Of a stretch of 64,000 nucleotides of DNA, positions 38,367 to 49,905 are shown piece by piece; positions within the stretch are counted from its first letter, which is position 1; the number at the start of each line of letters is the position of its first letter. The notes under the pieces are model-generated. The model worked only from the letters and a program-made list of their open reading frames with translations, ran no database searches and was not told the DNA's origin. The DNA lies in assembly GCA_009768925.2 (NCBI GenBank), contig VHIT02000027.1:124001-188000 (forward strand), in the 5' to 3' direction. Made by a program: the position numbers and the translations under genes. The DNA is from Cryptosporidium bovis. Its lineage: Eukaryota > Apicomplexa > Conoidasida > Eucoccidiorida > Cryptosporidiidae.

Positions 38367-38976
38367 TTTTTAACAATAAAAAGCACTTCTAGTGACTTTA
38401 TATTTAATAACTAGACCTTTTTAATCTATGATACACTAATCAAATTAAATCTTAAAAAAAGACGGGAACCAGGGATTGTAATTAAAAAAATTCGGAAAAA
38501 AACTGATTATTATCTCCAATTTACTGTGAACATACAATTCTTTTAAATGATTGAACACAATGCAAAAAGTTTCCCAAGAAACTTACACTCAAAAGTATTA
38601 TTTGAATAATCTCTGAGATATTTTACACAAGAGAAAATTCATTCATACAAATCTCCTTTAAACAATCTCATATGGTTTTCATTTGAAAAGAAATTATGTG
38701 TTATTTTTTTCTACCTGCTCTTCTTTAGACCTAAAAAATAGTTGTCACTATATCAAATAGTCATGCTGGTTTATTAATGACCGTTTTTAGATAGACCAAA
38801 CAAAAGTACGTATTTGATTCCGTATCACTTTGCTATTCACCAAATATATTTAAACAGGAAGAGAATCGTCGTCAAAACCTCTTGATAGAATGATCAAAAA
38901 ACAGTGATAAAAAGAACCAGTCGTTGATTTATTCCTTTGGCATTTATATAAACACTTTTTTGAATTCTTATAAATG

Positions 38977-39007
<31 letters not shown>

Positions 39008-39973
39008 TCTTTATTGTTATCTCAATTATACTATTAATGGACTAATAATTCTGGCACGTCACGTTTTAACGATACCGCCTCGAATTCTAATAAAAACTAA
39101 ATATTATTGATTCTTTATTACGTTTAACTTTTTGTATACTTATAGTACCACCTTATTAGCTATATTTAGTAGTATATTCACTATTTACCATTTAACGTGT
39201 GATATGTAACTTAATTATTTAGATATATTTTATCTATTGTATTTTTTCCTCCCAACTCTACGTCTATTACGATGATAGACGTAAACTCATAGGCGGGTGG
39301 TCCTGTTACCTCTTTTTTCCTTGCCTTGAACAAATATTTGCTAATAAATTTATAAAATAAAGCCTTAACATCTTTTACTATCTTGCAGCCTTTAATTTTA
39401 ACAATGTAAAATTAATACGACGTAGTAATCAGCGCCTAACTGCATTTTAAGTATATTTTACCTGTTCCAAATGGAAATAAAGAACACCGTTTTTGACTTT
39501 AAATCGTTACATATATCGTACTTGTCCTCTCCGAATCGATCTGTGTATATGAAAACCTGTATTGTTAGGACATTTTTCGGTGACCAGACCGCTCTTCCCT
39601 GCATTTGTCTGTTTCCCTACAGTCCTCAGTTATAAGTTATAAATACGACATTTTGTTAACTTAAAAAGATACCTAACTAGGAATCCCGTGGACATCACAT
39701 TGATGAAAAGAAATTAATGAGGTCGTTTTAACACTGCAGGTACCACTTATAGTAAAGCATGCAGTTCCTACAAGAAAGAAGTCGGAATAAACTTATTTGT
39801 GGTATATAAACGCGAATCTTTTGTTTCTAAGATCTATAGCCCACTTGTGGGAAGGAGTTAGAAAATTGAGAATAAATCTGCCCCTTTATAGAGTTAAACT
39901 AGTATTTTTTTTATGAATTTCGTATAATAAGAAAATATAGGACATCTAAATTGAATTTTGTCCAACCTTTTAA
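38367..39973. other. 1.6-kb upstream region of the SBP2-like gene
   Basis: The largest gap in the window, between two minus-strand genes. It holds a TA microsatellite (38980-39007), a GCATGCA AP2-like string at 39757-39763, and modestly GC-richer patches at about 39250-39315 and 39520-39640. No convincing coding frame. A long 5' UTR, distal promoter or noncoding RNA is possible. Confidence 0.4.
38980..39007. repeat. TA dinucleotide microsatellite
   Basis: About 14 uninterrupted TA units, the longest simple repeat in the window. Likely to vary between isolates. Confidence 0.9.
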
Positions 39974-41569
39974 TTATTGAATGGAGCATGAATAAACGGG
40001 ATTCCATGAACATTCTCTGCAACTAAAGAAAAAACTGTCTTCATCACTGTCATCACTATCTACTTCAGAATACATGTGATCGCCACTCTTACTATGCAGT
40101 CTTCTGTTTCTTTTTCCTTTTTTGTTTTCTCCATTGTCTTTTATGGTGATAATCACCATATTTGATGAATATCCACTATTAGAGGACGATAGTGAGAAGT
40201 CATTGTGTGACAAGTGTGGATTTGCTAATCTCTCAATTTTTGATGCTTGAGAACCATGACTGTAAACTATTTGGTTTTTTTGAGAAAGCATTGTTTGTAC
40301 ACTTTCTACTAGCGGAGTAACAGTTATTGATCTTCTTAATTGATTTCCAACTCTTATAAATCTTAGTGTTTTAGGTTCAAATGACCTAAGTCTATGGGTT
40401 GAATAATAATTGTTTGAACTACTTACACCGGTTCCCGTCTTTTCTGTGATTTCCACCTCAAAATCTTGTTTGTTGTCCTTAACATTTAATTTTGAAATAT
40501 CATATACATAATTTTTTCCATTCGAGCCAAACTCGTAAACTGTAGTGTCATTGCTATAAGCAAACTGACCAACCACACCTGAAGCTGTTGTTGAAAGAAC
40601 ATTTGAATTAATTATGCCAGAAGTACTTGCATCATTTGCATTAGTGTTACATAAGTATTTTTTAGAATAACAAATATCTGAGAAAGGTATATGATCTGTC
40701 TCTAAGTTATTATTTAAACTTTCAGAAGAATTACTTATTGATGTTGAATACTTTGCATTGTCTCTAGCCCACATTCTAAGCCTTTCCTGTTGCAAAAACG
40801 CGACATTCATTTGGTTAAAATATTCATCCTCATTAAATTTACCATTAATTCCTCCACCTATGTTTTGATACAGGTTTGTATCCTCATGGTTTCTAATTGG
40901 AAAACCACTACTATCGTTGATTACTTCGTTGCATTCAGAATCTTGAATGTCATCTATATTGCTACTTAAGTTTTCAACCCTTTTATTTAACTCATTTAAA
41001 CTCTCATTTACTCGTTCAAAGTTATGGTCAAATTCATTCGAAGTTGTTCTACTATATCTATTATTTGCAGGTGAAACAGATTTTGACCTATAATTACTAA
41101 TTGATTCATTGTTTTTATTATCGCAATAATTATCTTTGTTTACCACATTAGAACCTGATAAAACATTTTTTCTTATTTCTGAAAAATTTAATTCACTTAT
41201 CGCGTTTGAATCCCTACTTTTCAAACGACCTGCTAATTTTTTAATCATATCCATGCTAGGAACGTTTTTTCTTGCCGAATTTAAAACTGAAAATGCATCC
41301 GAACCTGTCACAGAATTAGATTCTAGATTTAATATTTTGTCAGAGTCGTTCCCAAATTCATAATTATTTCCTTCATTATTTAACACCATTGATTCAATCC
41401 TGCTGATAAAAAAATCATTACTATCATCACAATTGCCACTAATATTTCTATTACTTGCATCAAAGACACTTGCAAATTCCTTATTACCTGTTTTAATCAA
41501 TAACTTATCCACCAATACACTCGCTCTCCTCATAATTTCACTTGAAGTCGGGGAAAGTGTTTGATCCAT
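39974..41569 (-). CDS. Orphan Ser/Asn-rich protein, 531 aa
   Basis: Not recognised. The N-terminus MDQTLSPTSSEIMRRASVLVDKLLIKTG forms a helical segment. A region near 185-210 (FERVNESLNELNKRVENLSSNIDDI) is a short coiled coil. The block FEPKTLRFIRVGNQLRRSITVTPLVESV at about 400 looks conserved in character and basic. The C-terminus has a KKGKRNRRLHSKS basic patch, an acidic DSDDSDEDS run and a Cys pair (CRECSWNPVYSC). Possibly nuclear given the basic patch; this is inference only. Confidence 0.6.
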   Translation of the reverse strand: MDQTLSPTSSEIMRRASVLVDKLLIKTGNKEFASVFDASNRNISGNCDDSNDFFISRIESMVLNNEGNNYEFGNDSDKILNLESNSVTGSDAFSVLNSARKNVPSMDMIKKLAGRLKSRDSNAISELNFSEIRKNVLSGSNVVNKDNYCDNKNNESISNYRSKSVSPANNRYSRTTSNEFDHNFERVNESLNELNKRVENLSSNIDDIQDSECNEVINDSSGFPIRNHEDTNLYQNIGGGINGKFNEDEYFNQMNVAFLQQERLRMWARDNAKYSTSISNSSESLNNNLETDHIPFSDICYSKKYLCNTNANDASTSGIINSNVLSTTASGVVGQFAYSNDTTVYEFGSNGKNYVYDISKLNVKDNKQDFEVEITEKTGTGVSSSNNYYSTHRLRSFEPKTLRFIRVGNQLRRSITVTPLVESVQTMLSQKNQIVYSHGSQASKIERLANPHLSHNDFSLSSSNSGYSSNMVIITIKDNGENKKGKRNRRLHSKSGDHMYSEVDSDDSDEDSFFFSCRECSWNPVYSCSIQ

Positions 41570-42241
41570 CCTTTATTTCGCAAACAAATATTTAAAAATT
41601 GTATTCGTTATTATTTTATAAACAGGGTCTTCAGCCCCACTGTTTATTCTCGTCTTTCTTTAAGCTTGCTTTGTTTTAACATTCAAAATGGCCGAAATAT
41701 ACTAATATTCCCTTCTCACTGACAAACTAGGCTCTTTTTTCTGCTATTAACTCGCACTAATAGTTAGTTATAATTTATTATGGGTATTAAACTTGTTTTC
41801 TGTTAATTATTTGAAAAATGACGGAGCTAAATACACAAAACCCAGCAATATAGTATAATCGGTGAAAAGACAGTAACAAATTCTGATACCCTTCCTATTC
41901 CCTCTATAGCTTCTTTTTTAATTTACTTACTATTAGCTATTTGTGTTTTATAAAAGTTACATTTATTTTTATCTCTTTATCTACCCCTCATATTCTCACA
42001 CATAATAAATAGATTACAAAACGCGATGTCTTTGGCGCCGTTTATTTCGATACCCATAATAATCATTTTAATAGTCAAGTATGATTTTAAAATTTCGAAT
42101 TAAAAATAATTCATCTTGTTCAGGAAGAAAAAGAACTATTGTATAATATTTCTGACAATATTAGTTACATTACTGCCTCTATTACAACAAAATATACCTT
42201 TTTTCTTATGATATAAACATTAAATATAACCTCGTTCAAAA
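41570..42241. other. Divergent promoter region, 531-aa orphan / 585-aa protein
   Basis: AT-rich with one strong E2F-like box. No coding frame seen. Confidence 0.5.
42031..42039. promoter_or_regulatory. E2F-like box TTTGGCGCC
   Basis: Lies 203 bp upstream of the 585-aa gene's ATG and about 460 bp from the divergent gene. Confidence 0.5.
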
Positions 42242-43999
42242 ATGGGTCTAGAAATGGATTTAGGTAATTACAATAACGTTAATTTTCAAAGGGTATCTAA
42301 TTGGGTAGTTAAACATATAAGTGATAGAGACAAAAACACGATTGTTGGCCTGCAGTTTAATGAATACGATGTTGAATATGGACCAAAAATTCAGTTTTTG
42401 ATAGAGAAAAGTGTTTCGAACAAACTTAAAGTTTTAGATGGGGAAAGATTTAGAAAATTCGAAATAAGGTTTGTTATTATTTCAGATAACTTAAATCCTT
42501 TGTGTTGTATTGATACCCTCAATATTAAAAAATCACATTCCGATTTACTTTTACGTTTCGGAGAGTGTTGTTACACAAATATAGCAGAATTTGACATCCC
42601 GTTACTATTTATCAGGCCGGACCCATATTACAATTTTCTTAGTAAGAATAACTCAGATTTTCGTTCTTTTGCTGAATCAGTTACTAAGTTTCTTCGTGTA
42701 GAAATATCCAAAATGACTGATGAAAGAGCGAGTTTTGAATACAATCTAAATAAAAATGGTTCAGAAATTGAACATATTTTTGATGTCTCAGTTATATTTT
42801 CGTTTCAAAATATGCTTATTAATAGCAAAATTAAGGCAGAGTTGCTAAACTTAGTAGCCGAACTCAATAATTCTAAGGGTGTATTGTTGAAAAGTATCAA
42901 TGGTTACTTAGTATCAGATATTGAATCAAATGAAGATATTATAAAAGATAATACTAAATTAATGTGCAACCGAATTGTTGATAAGCTCTCGAGAGATACT
43001 CCAGAGTTAGACTTAATTCAAATTGAAGCCCAAGGTAAGAAACAAAATAATAAAATAATATTTGTTCACATTATTCCAAAAGAAATGATTAAAAGCAACG
43101 ATAAAAACGTTAATAGATCAACATACTTTAATTGTTTTCTTAAAAGAGTATACTTGAGATACAACCAAGTATTCAAGATACTCATTACGGAGTTGAACTA
43201 TGATTGTAATTGGAGTTTATCTCTTAACTCTACCTATTACGACGATTTGGATAAATACATTGCAAAGAGATTTATTTACATTGAAAGGGCACTATCCATT
43301 CAAAAGGTAAATCGCGTTGCTTTTATGATATTTCCTAGAACAACTAGTGATGAGTGGAAATTAATTGACTTTTATTCAACTTTTACCTCAAGAAAAGATA
43401 TAAATAACCATTCTAGAGTGCGTATTGAAACTCATATTATTTTGTTCACAAGCATTAGTGAAGTTAAATTGAGAAACTTTACTAATATTGACATTTATTG
43501 TTACTTTGGATGTCCAGAATACTTCATTTACCATATTGTATATTTTTTAAATATTAAATCACCTGTTATTCTTACGCCATATGAATACGAAGTTTATCTT
43601 GGTATCCGCGAGTGGACTCCTACATTTTTAGATTCTTTTGATTTGTTCAATAAATTACACGATTCTATAAATGCCAAAAAGTTTTTCTCAGATGAGTCTG
43701 AAGCCGAGTATTCTAATTCTGAATCTGATTACACCAAACTAATGATTACTAATAATCAATCAGGTAATATTCAAATTGAGAACAACTCCGAAATGACTAC
43801 AACTAAATATGATGATGGCCATATTAGACACTATGATTCTCAAACCAAAAAACTTATCTTAAGACTCAAGGCCATAAAAACAAATCTTTCAAGCTCATTC
43901 TATGGACTTGATCCCTTTGAAAATACCAATTCCATTCCAAAAGTTACACAGGGAAGATACGGAGTAGCATCTATATACCTAAATGAAACCCAAAAATAA
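42242..43999 (+). CDS. 585-aa protein, possibly NPRL2/DENN-fold
   Basis: Near the N-terminus, IVGLQFNEYDVEYGPKIQF resembles the longin-type opening of NPRL2 and DENN proteins, where a hydrophobic strand leads into an xxGPKI turn. FRKFEIRFVIISDN and CCIDTLNIKKSHSDLLLRFGE fall where NPRL2 has its ITK and [21 protein letters not shown] segments. Further on, IYCYFGCPEYFIYHIVYFL recalls the FGLMKNLIRRL segment. The family acts in GATOR1, which restrains TORC1, or as Rab exchange factors. The match is faint and spread out, so this is a hypothesis. The 585-residue protein ends with a Ser/Thr-rich tail. No membrane helices are seen. Confidence 0.4.
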   Translation: MGLEMDLGNYNNVNFQRVSNWVVKHISDRDKNTIVGLQFNEYDVEYGPKIQFLIEKSVSNKLKVLDGERFRKFEIRFVIISDNLNPLCCIDTLNIKKSHSDLLLRFGECCYTNIAEFDIPLLFIRPDPYYNFLSKNNSDFRSFAESVTKFLRVEISKMTDERASFEYNLNKNGSEIEHIFDVSVIFSFQNMLINSKIKAELLNLVAELNNSKGVLLKSINGYLVSDIESNEDIIKDNTKLMCNRIVDKLSRDTPELDLIQIEAQGKKQNNKIIFVHIIPKEMIKSNDKNVNRSTYFNCFLKRVYLRYNQVFKILITELNYDCNWSLSLNSTYYDDLDKYIAKRFIYIERALSIQKVNRVAFMIFPRTTSDEWKLIDFYSTFTSRKDINNHSRVRIETHIILFTSISEVKLRNFTNIDIYCYFGCPEYFIYHIVYFLNIKSPVILTPYEYEVYLGIREWTPTFLDSFDLFNKLHDSINAKKFFSDESEAEYSNSESDYTKLMITNNQSGNIQIENNSEMTTTKYDDGHIRHYDSQTKKLILRLKAIKTNLSSSFYGLDPFENTNSIPKVTQGRYGVASIYLNETQK

Positions 44000-45181
44000 C
44001 AAATGCCTACAACTCACCTTCTATATACTCCCCCCCTATAACTTGGCACGCATTTACTGTCGGATTCATTTTCTACATATACTAGGTTGGTTCAGGAACA
44101 ATGCAAATACAAATTGAAGAAAAATATATACAAAAATAACTTGTAAATAGAGAATTTAGACAAGTAAAGCTGTAATATGAATAAATAATAAATCTTTTTT
44201 GTGCAACACTCGATTACAATAATATCACTATTGCATTATACTGAATGAAAAACCACATACTATAACTATCTGGTTTATCAATTCAAACACATTTTTCTAA
44301 TCTTGAAATAACTATCTCATTCCTTTTGTTCTAATCTAATTTATTTTACAATCTTCTATTAATGTGTTTTTTTTGTGAAAATCTTTCTATATTTCAAATA
44401 TAATGTAACAAATACTATTGTAATATCACTTGTTTATCCGAAAAGTAAAGTGAATATGATAATTTCTCCAGTAAATACAATATTACTGTTTTACTTTGAA
44501 TCCTCTACTTTGGAAGCACAAATTCCCATTCAACTACTCAATATCATCCGTTAATCAACATTATTTAATTCCCATAAATACCTAATTTCTATTTCCATCC
44601 TCTATCTATCATTTATTTATTCATTCAAATTATTCTATTTTCAATCTTTGTGTTATTTCAAACAAAAAAAAGCATTAGTTAGCGTTACATTTTTTTTCTT
44701 TTCCATCCAATTCCATATCATTATCATCACTAGTCATTAATGTTTATTTCCATTATTTAGATAAAATCAAGTAGTTACATATAAATGTTCTTACAAATAA
44801 CTTCAATGTAAAAACAAAATAGTAATGAAATTTCATATTGTTTCCACAAATCATGTACATTGTAATCACCATTTATATATACAATAAGTATATTAATAAC
44901 AATTGTAATGATAGGGGCAAATATCATTATAATTATATTTCATATACATATTATAGTTCCATTCCTACTTGGTATCATAAGTTCTTGATGAATAGTAATG
45001 GTAACAATAATAATAGAAATAGAACAATATTTTAACAGTGTGTTATCCTTACTTTTGTACCACAATGCATTATGGCAAAAAAACCTTATTATTTGACATT
45101 ACAATACATTGTAGAGCCAAATTCTATTATTGTTATTTATCCATCAGAATAGTTAATTGAGTAGAACAAGAAGTTATTTAA
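44000..45181. other. Convergent 3'/3' intergenic region, 1.2 kb
   Basis: Extremely AT-rich, with ATTTATTT- and AATAAT-type repeats and pyrimidine tracts. A 65-codon plus-strand frame at 44838-45035 is Asn/Tyr/Ile-rich noise. Nothing else is seen. Confidence 0.5.
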
Positions 45182-48100
45182 TTAACTCGTGTATGATGGA
45201 ATGACATGCATAATTGCTGGAATATCAAATGATTCTGGCAAGTAATGTTTTGAATCACTTAATTCTTCATCTTTTGAAGTATCTGGCTGTTCCTCCACTA
45301 CTGATATTTGTGATATTGTGAGTGATGTAGCTACAGCTAGACGTAAATCTGTTCTGTAAATTACTTGAATTTCTTTTTCACTTGATATTTGGTATATTGA
45401 CGCACCATTTGTAAGCATGTTTGCAGCAGACGCACCACAAGCAATTAGTCTAAATTGATTACTTACATATGCAAGACTTACAACAATTTTTTTACCACTT
45501 GAACATATGCAATTTCCTGTAAATTTACCTGTTGCAACAATTTTACCTGGCACATTATTTAATGTGAAACTACTTCCATCAACAGCTAATTGTAATTGTG
45601 TTTTACCTGCTCTCCCTGAAAAGATAACATCATTACCACATTCGAATTCAACACTTAAACTTTCACCTGGTGAGAATGGCGCACCTGATGATATTACTAC
45701 ATTCTTTGATTTCACCGTACCCATAGGATATATGTTATTGGCTGATAATGTCGGTGTATATAATGTTCTCTTTAAGTTATATATTGCTGCAGCTGAAGTA
45801 TGAGATGCATCAACATTTAATTGACCAAATACTCTTGCTGAGTTAAAGTGGTGAGTATATGGAATCTTGCATAATAATGTTGATTTTCCAACACTATAAC
45901 TATGGAAGTATACTTGGAGTTCACCGTCTAACACATAAAATGTCACATAGTATTTCTGACCCTGATCAAACTCTGACTCTTCCGGCACTTGAGACGAACA
46001 ACTTGAAAATGATCCTGCATTACCATTATTTATTGAATTGAACAATGTAATGTACTTTCTAGCAACGACCAATGTATATACTATAGCACCATTGAATGTA
46101 AGAACAAATGATTGTAAAAATCCAGGGAAGTTTGAGAATACCTTAGATACTTCTTCTGAAGTGTAAGTTGGGAAGTATGACTTTATTGAAATAGCGAAAT
46201 TGTTTGGGTGCAATGAAGTTGAACAAAGTTCATCAATAGAAGAACCTGGATAATACACGTTATAGCTTGAATACTGCGACTCAGATGGAGTTGATTTATC
46301 GCATCTTTGGTAGCACAAAACCTTTGTTGCTTTTGATGTATTAGACCCAAAAGCATTATTATCATATGTTTTACATAATCCTGGATTGGTACTGGTTACT
46401 GGAATGAACTCTGATACAAATCCATCTACGTGTGTCGATGTGATATGATTGAAATGTTCATTTTCTCTCGTTAATAATAAATTCATCCATGAACTATTTA
46501 GTCTATAACCAATTGATTGACCAGAGTAGAATACTCTAAAATCGTTATTTGAAATACCAGTGGTGAATTCCCTCGTTGAGCTCTCTGCATTTGTTCTAAC
46601 ATCAATTTGAACTTTTTGATTCCATAGTGTATTCTTTTTTATAAACACGAATTCTGCTATCACAGAACCGTCCTCCTTTTTGAAGTAAAGGCTAAATGTA
46701 TTTGTATTGAAATAGTAGAAGTAAAATATCAAGACAACTGACTGATATACTGGTTTATTTCCAGGCATATAAACAGTTGGTGATGAACAAACACCAAAAA
46801 CGGACAATGTACAACTTTTATCACCATCTTTTTCATATTTGTATCTGTTTTTAATCGGACCCCAAACCGAATATTTAGTGTTCAAACTGTAATCATATGG
46901 ACTTTTCACAAATAATATTGGGACAATGCTTCTAATTGGTTCAAAGTTAACATAATTTACATGGTAAGTTGTTTCACCCCAATCAGATATTTGTGGAATA
47001 ATATGTCTTCTCAGAAAAATTAGATTGCCAGAACCATATGGAGCCTCTATGAATGCGTTGACCTCTCCATTATAAAATCCGAGACCAATTTTATATTTTG
47101 ATCCTTCTTCTAAATCGACACTTGGTGGTACTTTTGCACCAAAATGACCAAGGTATCTAGTTGTGTCCTTCGGATTATGTATAGAAAAACCAAGCTGAGT
47201 TCTGGTTATAAAGAATTGATAAATATCACGGTCATTACTAGCTCTTAAACTGAAAATTTGAATAATATCTTCAACTGGTATACCAATATTTAGGACCGAT
47301 TCAAAACTACCCATTGGTTTTTCTACAATACCAGTAATAATAATTGAGTAACCATGTGGTAATTTAGTGTCCGGGAGATTAATTACTGATGAAACCTGAC
47401 TACAGTTCACTACCTGTCTCTTACCGGCATCACATGGGCTGTAGAATCTTAATTCGTCATCAATAATATTGCTAGATGAGTATGGCTGAGAAGTATAATC
47501 CAAAACATCACTAGAGCCACCATAAACTGGATAGTTTGTTACTTGAACTGTATTTCCAACCATGTTAGAATGGAAAACATATGTTAGCTTCTTGTTTAAA
47601 CCTCTTGAACTTAATGATCCCAATAAATAACCACATGCTGAAGCATAGACACGACTTGAATCGGAAGAGATTAAAAGAGTCAAACCGTCAAATAAGATTC
47701 TCTCTAAACATGTTGGTGGTACAATTGAATACACAACAACATCTGGTTCATTTAAATTTCTCATACCAATCTTTCCAGTTGAGATCATTGAAAAAACTAA
47801 TTGATCAGAATTGTTTTCTGACGATTTTATGTAAATTGAAAATGGGAAGGTAACCTTTTCTGATTTAATTAGTACATAAGTTTCATCAACAAAACCAACG
47901 CCGTCCATATGTACAGCTTTCATTGAATTGCAATTACCATTTGTAGTCAAATAACAGTTTGATGTTTGTTGTGATGATCTAGAGTTAGCACTACCTCCAC
48001 TGATTGATTCATAACCATTTTCTGGATAATCGTTTGTTAAAGCAAAGCTACTTAAACTAGAATGGTGTTGATTCATAAATGGCCTAATATTTTTAATTCC

Positions 48101-49693
48101 AATTGAACCAATTGAAACTTCGCAATACAACTTTTTCACACCATTAACTAATCCAGATACACCTAATTTGTTTCTATTGGATAAACCAATAAATGTCTTT
48201 AAATCACCATCAGAAAGCACACTTGATCCTGACAAGTAAATAGAACAAGAATCTGTGACTATACCTTCTTCAGAGAATACAAGCATTGATACTGAATTTA
48301 CTGAAAAGAACACTGATACTCTCATAAAGTTAAGGTCACCCATTAAAATTGCTCTAAATACATCTTTTTGTGCACTAGAACTGAATCTATTAATGATATC
48401 ACCACCTGAACCTGTTGTATTTATCTCAACTTGCTGTCCCGGTGCTAGTGGATTGCTTAATCTTAACTCTGTTCCAGTACATGATGTTTCACCAACTTTA
48501 CACTTATATTTGCCTATAGAAGATCCATATAGTGTCGGATTAATATGACTAATTGTTTGTGTTGCTGTGAACCAGATCGTAGAGTCAATTCTTGAAATTT
48601 GGGCGCCTTGAATATCGAATGCTGCGTAACATGTATCATGAACACAGAATAAGAGGTGACCACCACTGAACATGAACGATAGGTCTCTAATACAATCACC
48701 AGTTGTTTTGCTATTAGCATCGCTTATATTGATATTAATAACTTCATTTCTGTTTTTGTGTATGTTATTAACTGTCAATTTGTAGTTAAGGCCTCCAGTA
48801 TTTCTGACTGTTATCTTAAGTTTAATGTTCGAAGGATTCATATACGCAGAAAATGAGAATGTTACACCTGAAATTCCACTCAATTGGCCTTGACTGAAAG
48901 CAAATCTTATTCCATCTTCAAAAACGTCACCACCAGGTTGGACAACAGTTGTTCCTTTCCTGATACTGAACGGCCCAGCATATATTTGACTTGAAGGATT
49001 ATTAGGAACTTCGTAGGCGACATAACTACTCGGTATTGACAGACTCATTGACTGCTCAAAGTTGATGTAATTATCAACTGGACCAGTTATTGGTGCAATA
49101 TGACTTAATACCTTATCGCTAATCTTCAAGCTACCTACCTCGTAGTATTTACCATCTTTGTGCTTAAAAAGCATTGTAAGGTATCCAGATCTATAGAACA
49201 AATATATATCGAAGTCATCTCCTTGTGAGTTTCTGAAGTTGCTTGGTTCTCTTAATAATGTGATACCAGCGTATTTACGAGAGGGTGAAACAAAATCACT
49301 ACTTTCGACATTCACAAGAGTGAAACCAACAGTTTCAGTACCAAAATGAATATCAATATACGGAGCTCTATTATCGTCGAATATTCTTAAAACTAATCTT
49401 GTTTGGTCAATTGGAATGCCCATGTATTTTGTTATGAATGGATTAATTCTATTTGGTATTTTACCTCTGATTCTAAGGGTATATCCTGCGGAAATCTTAT
49501 TTGAACATAAACCAATGAGTGATCCACCCCTACATGACGTAGTTTGGCATGAATAACCCAAACTACAACTTTCTTTTGGGGAAGATGCCGAGATTGGTAT
49601 TTCACTTGTTGAGTCAACAAAATTAGTACTAATAAAGCTGCTGACACATAGTGAAATAGTCACTACCACGATGTACTTTAAGAAGTTATTCAT
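45182..49693 (-). CDS. Large secreted repeat protein, 1503 aa
   Basis: The protein starts at the ATG at 49693 with a signal peptide (MNNFLKYIVVVTISLCVSSF). There is no later membrane helix or obvious GPI signal, so it is probably secreted. The body is beta-rich with few charged low-complexity tracts, unlike most neighbours. Diverged modules recur. One begins with a Cys and a LxxGY/Q(x)IxIxG line: near 60 (SAGYTLRIRGKI), 420 (APGQQVEIN), 790 (PHGYSIIITGIV) and 1400 (SPGESLSVEFE). It is often followed by an N/MGIP segment and a GF(T/S)xxN strand. The modules may be lectin- or laminin-G-like sandwiches. I do not know the family. Surface, oocyst-wall or secretory-organelle roles are all possible. 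Confidence 0.7.
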   Translation of the reverse strand: MNNFLKYIVVVTISLCVSSFISTNFVDSTSEIPISASSPKESCSLGYSCQTTSCRGGSLIGLCSNKISAGYTLRIRGKIPNRINPFITKYMGIPIDQTRLVLRIFDDNRAPYIDIHFGTETVGFTLVNVESSDFVSPSRKYAGITLLREPSNFRNSQGDDFDIYLFYRSGYLTMLFKHKDGKYYEVGSLKISDKVLSHIAPITGPVDNYINFEQSMSLSIPSSYVAYEVPNNPSSQIYAGPFSIRKGTTVVQPGGDVFEDGIRFAFSQGQLSGISGVTFSFSAYMNPSNIKLKITVRNTGGLNYKLTVNNIHKNRNEVININISDANSKTTGDCIRDLSFMFSGGHLLFCVHDTCYAAFDIQGAQISRIDSTIWFTATQTISHINPTLYGSSIGKYKCKVGETSCTGTELRLSNPLAPGQQVEINTTGSGGDIINRFSSSAQKDVFRAILMGDLNFMRVSVFFSVNSVSMLVFSEEGIVTDSCSIYLSGSSVLSDGDLKTFIGLSNRNKLGVSGLVNGVKKLYCEVSIGSIGIKNIRPFMNQHHSSLSSFALTNDYPENGYESISGGSANSRSSQQTSNCYLTTNGNCNSMKAVHMDGVGFVDETYVLIKSEKVTFPFSIYIKSSENNSDQLVFSMISTGKIGMRNLNEPDVVVYSIVPPTCLERILFDGLTLLISSDSSRVYASACGYLLGSLSSRGLNKKLTYVFHSNMVGNTVQVTNYPVYGGSSDVLDYTSQPYSSSNIIDDELRFYSPCDAGKRQVVNCSQVSSVINLPDTKLPHGYSIIITGIVEKPMGSFESVLNIGIPVEDIIQIFSLRASNDRDIYQFFITRTQLGFSIHNPKDTTRYLGHFGAKVPPSVDLEEGSKYKIGLGFYNGEVNAFIEAPYGSGNLIFLRRHIIPQISDWGETTYHVNYVNFEPIRSIVPILFVKSPYDYSLNTKYSVWGPIKNRYKYEKDGDKSCTLSVFGVCSSPTVYMPGNKPVYQSVVLIFYFYYFNTNTFSLYFKKEDGSVIAEFVFIKKNTLWNQKVQIDVRTNAESSTREFTTGISNNDFRVFYSGQSIGYRLNSSWMNLLLTRENEHFNHITSTHVDGFVSEFIPVTSTNPGLCKTYDNNAFGSNTSKATKVLCYQRCDKSTPSESQYSSYNVYYPGSSIDELCSTSLHPNNFAISIKSYFPTYTSEEVSKVFSNFPGFLQSFVLTFNGAIVYTLVVARKYITLFNSINNGNAGSFSSCSSQVPEESEFDQGQKYYVTFYVLDGELQVYFHSYSVGKSTLLCKIPYTHHFNSARVFGQLNVDASHTSAAAIYNLKRTLYTPTLSANNIYPMGTVKSKNVVISSGAPFSPGESLSVEFECGNDVIFSGRAGKTQLQLAVDGSSFTLNNVPGKIVATGKFTGNCICSSGKKIVVSLAYVSNQFRLIACGASAANMLTNGASIYQISSEKEIQVIYRTDLRLAVATSLTISQISVVEEQPDTSKDEELSDSKHYLPESFDIPAIMHVIPSYTS

Positions 49694-49905
49694 CTTGGAA
49701 TATTTCAACGGAGAGAACTAACAGACCCTGTTAAACTTTGCTGTTTTTTCAAATGAAGCACTTGCCTATGTTCCTCTCAGTTTTTTTTTCCAAAAATCTT
49801 GGTCTCTCAATTATTTTTTTTTCTACGCAGATTTTCTGCGACTAACTGAAGAATAATCACACCAAACTTATGTCACATTTACAATCAGATTATGCACCCC
49901 TGATA

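Noticed and set aside
44838-45035. 65-codon plus-strand frame in the convergent gap
   Set aside because: Asn/Tyr/Ile/Ser-only composition. Consistent with AT-rich noncoding DNA.
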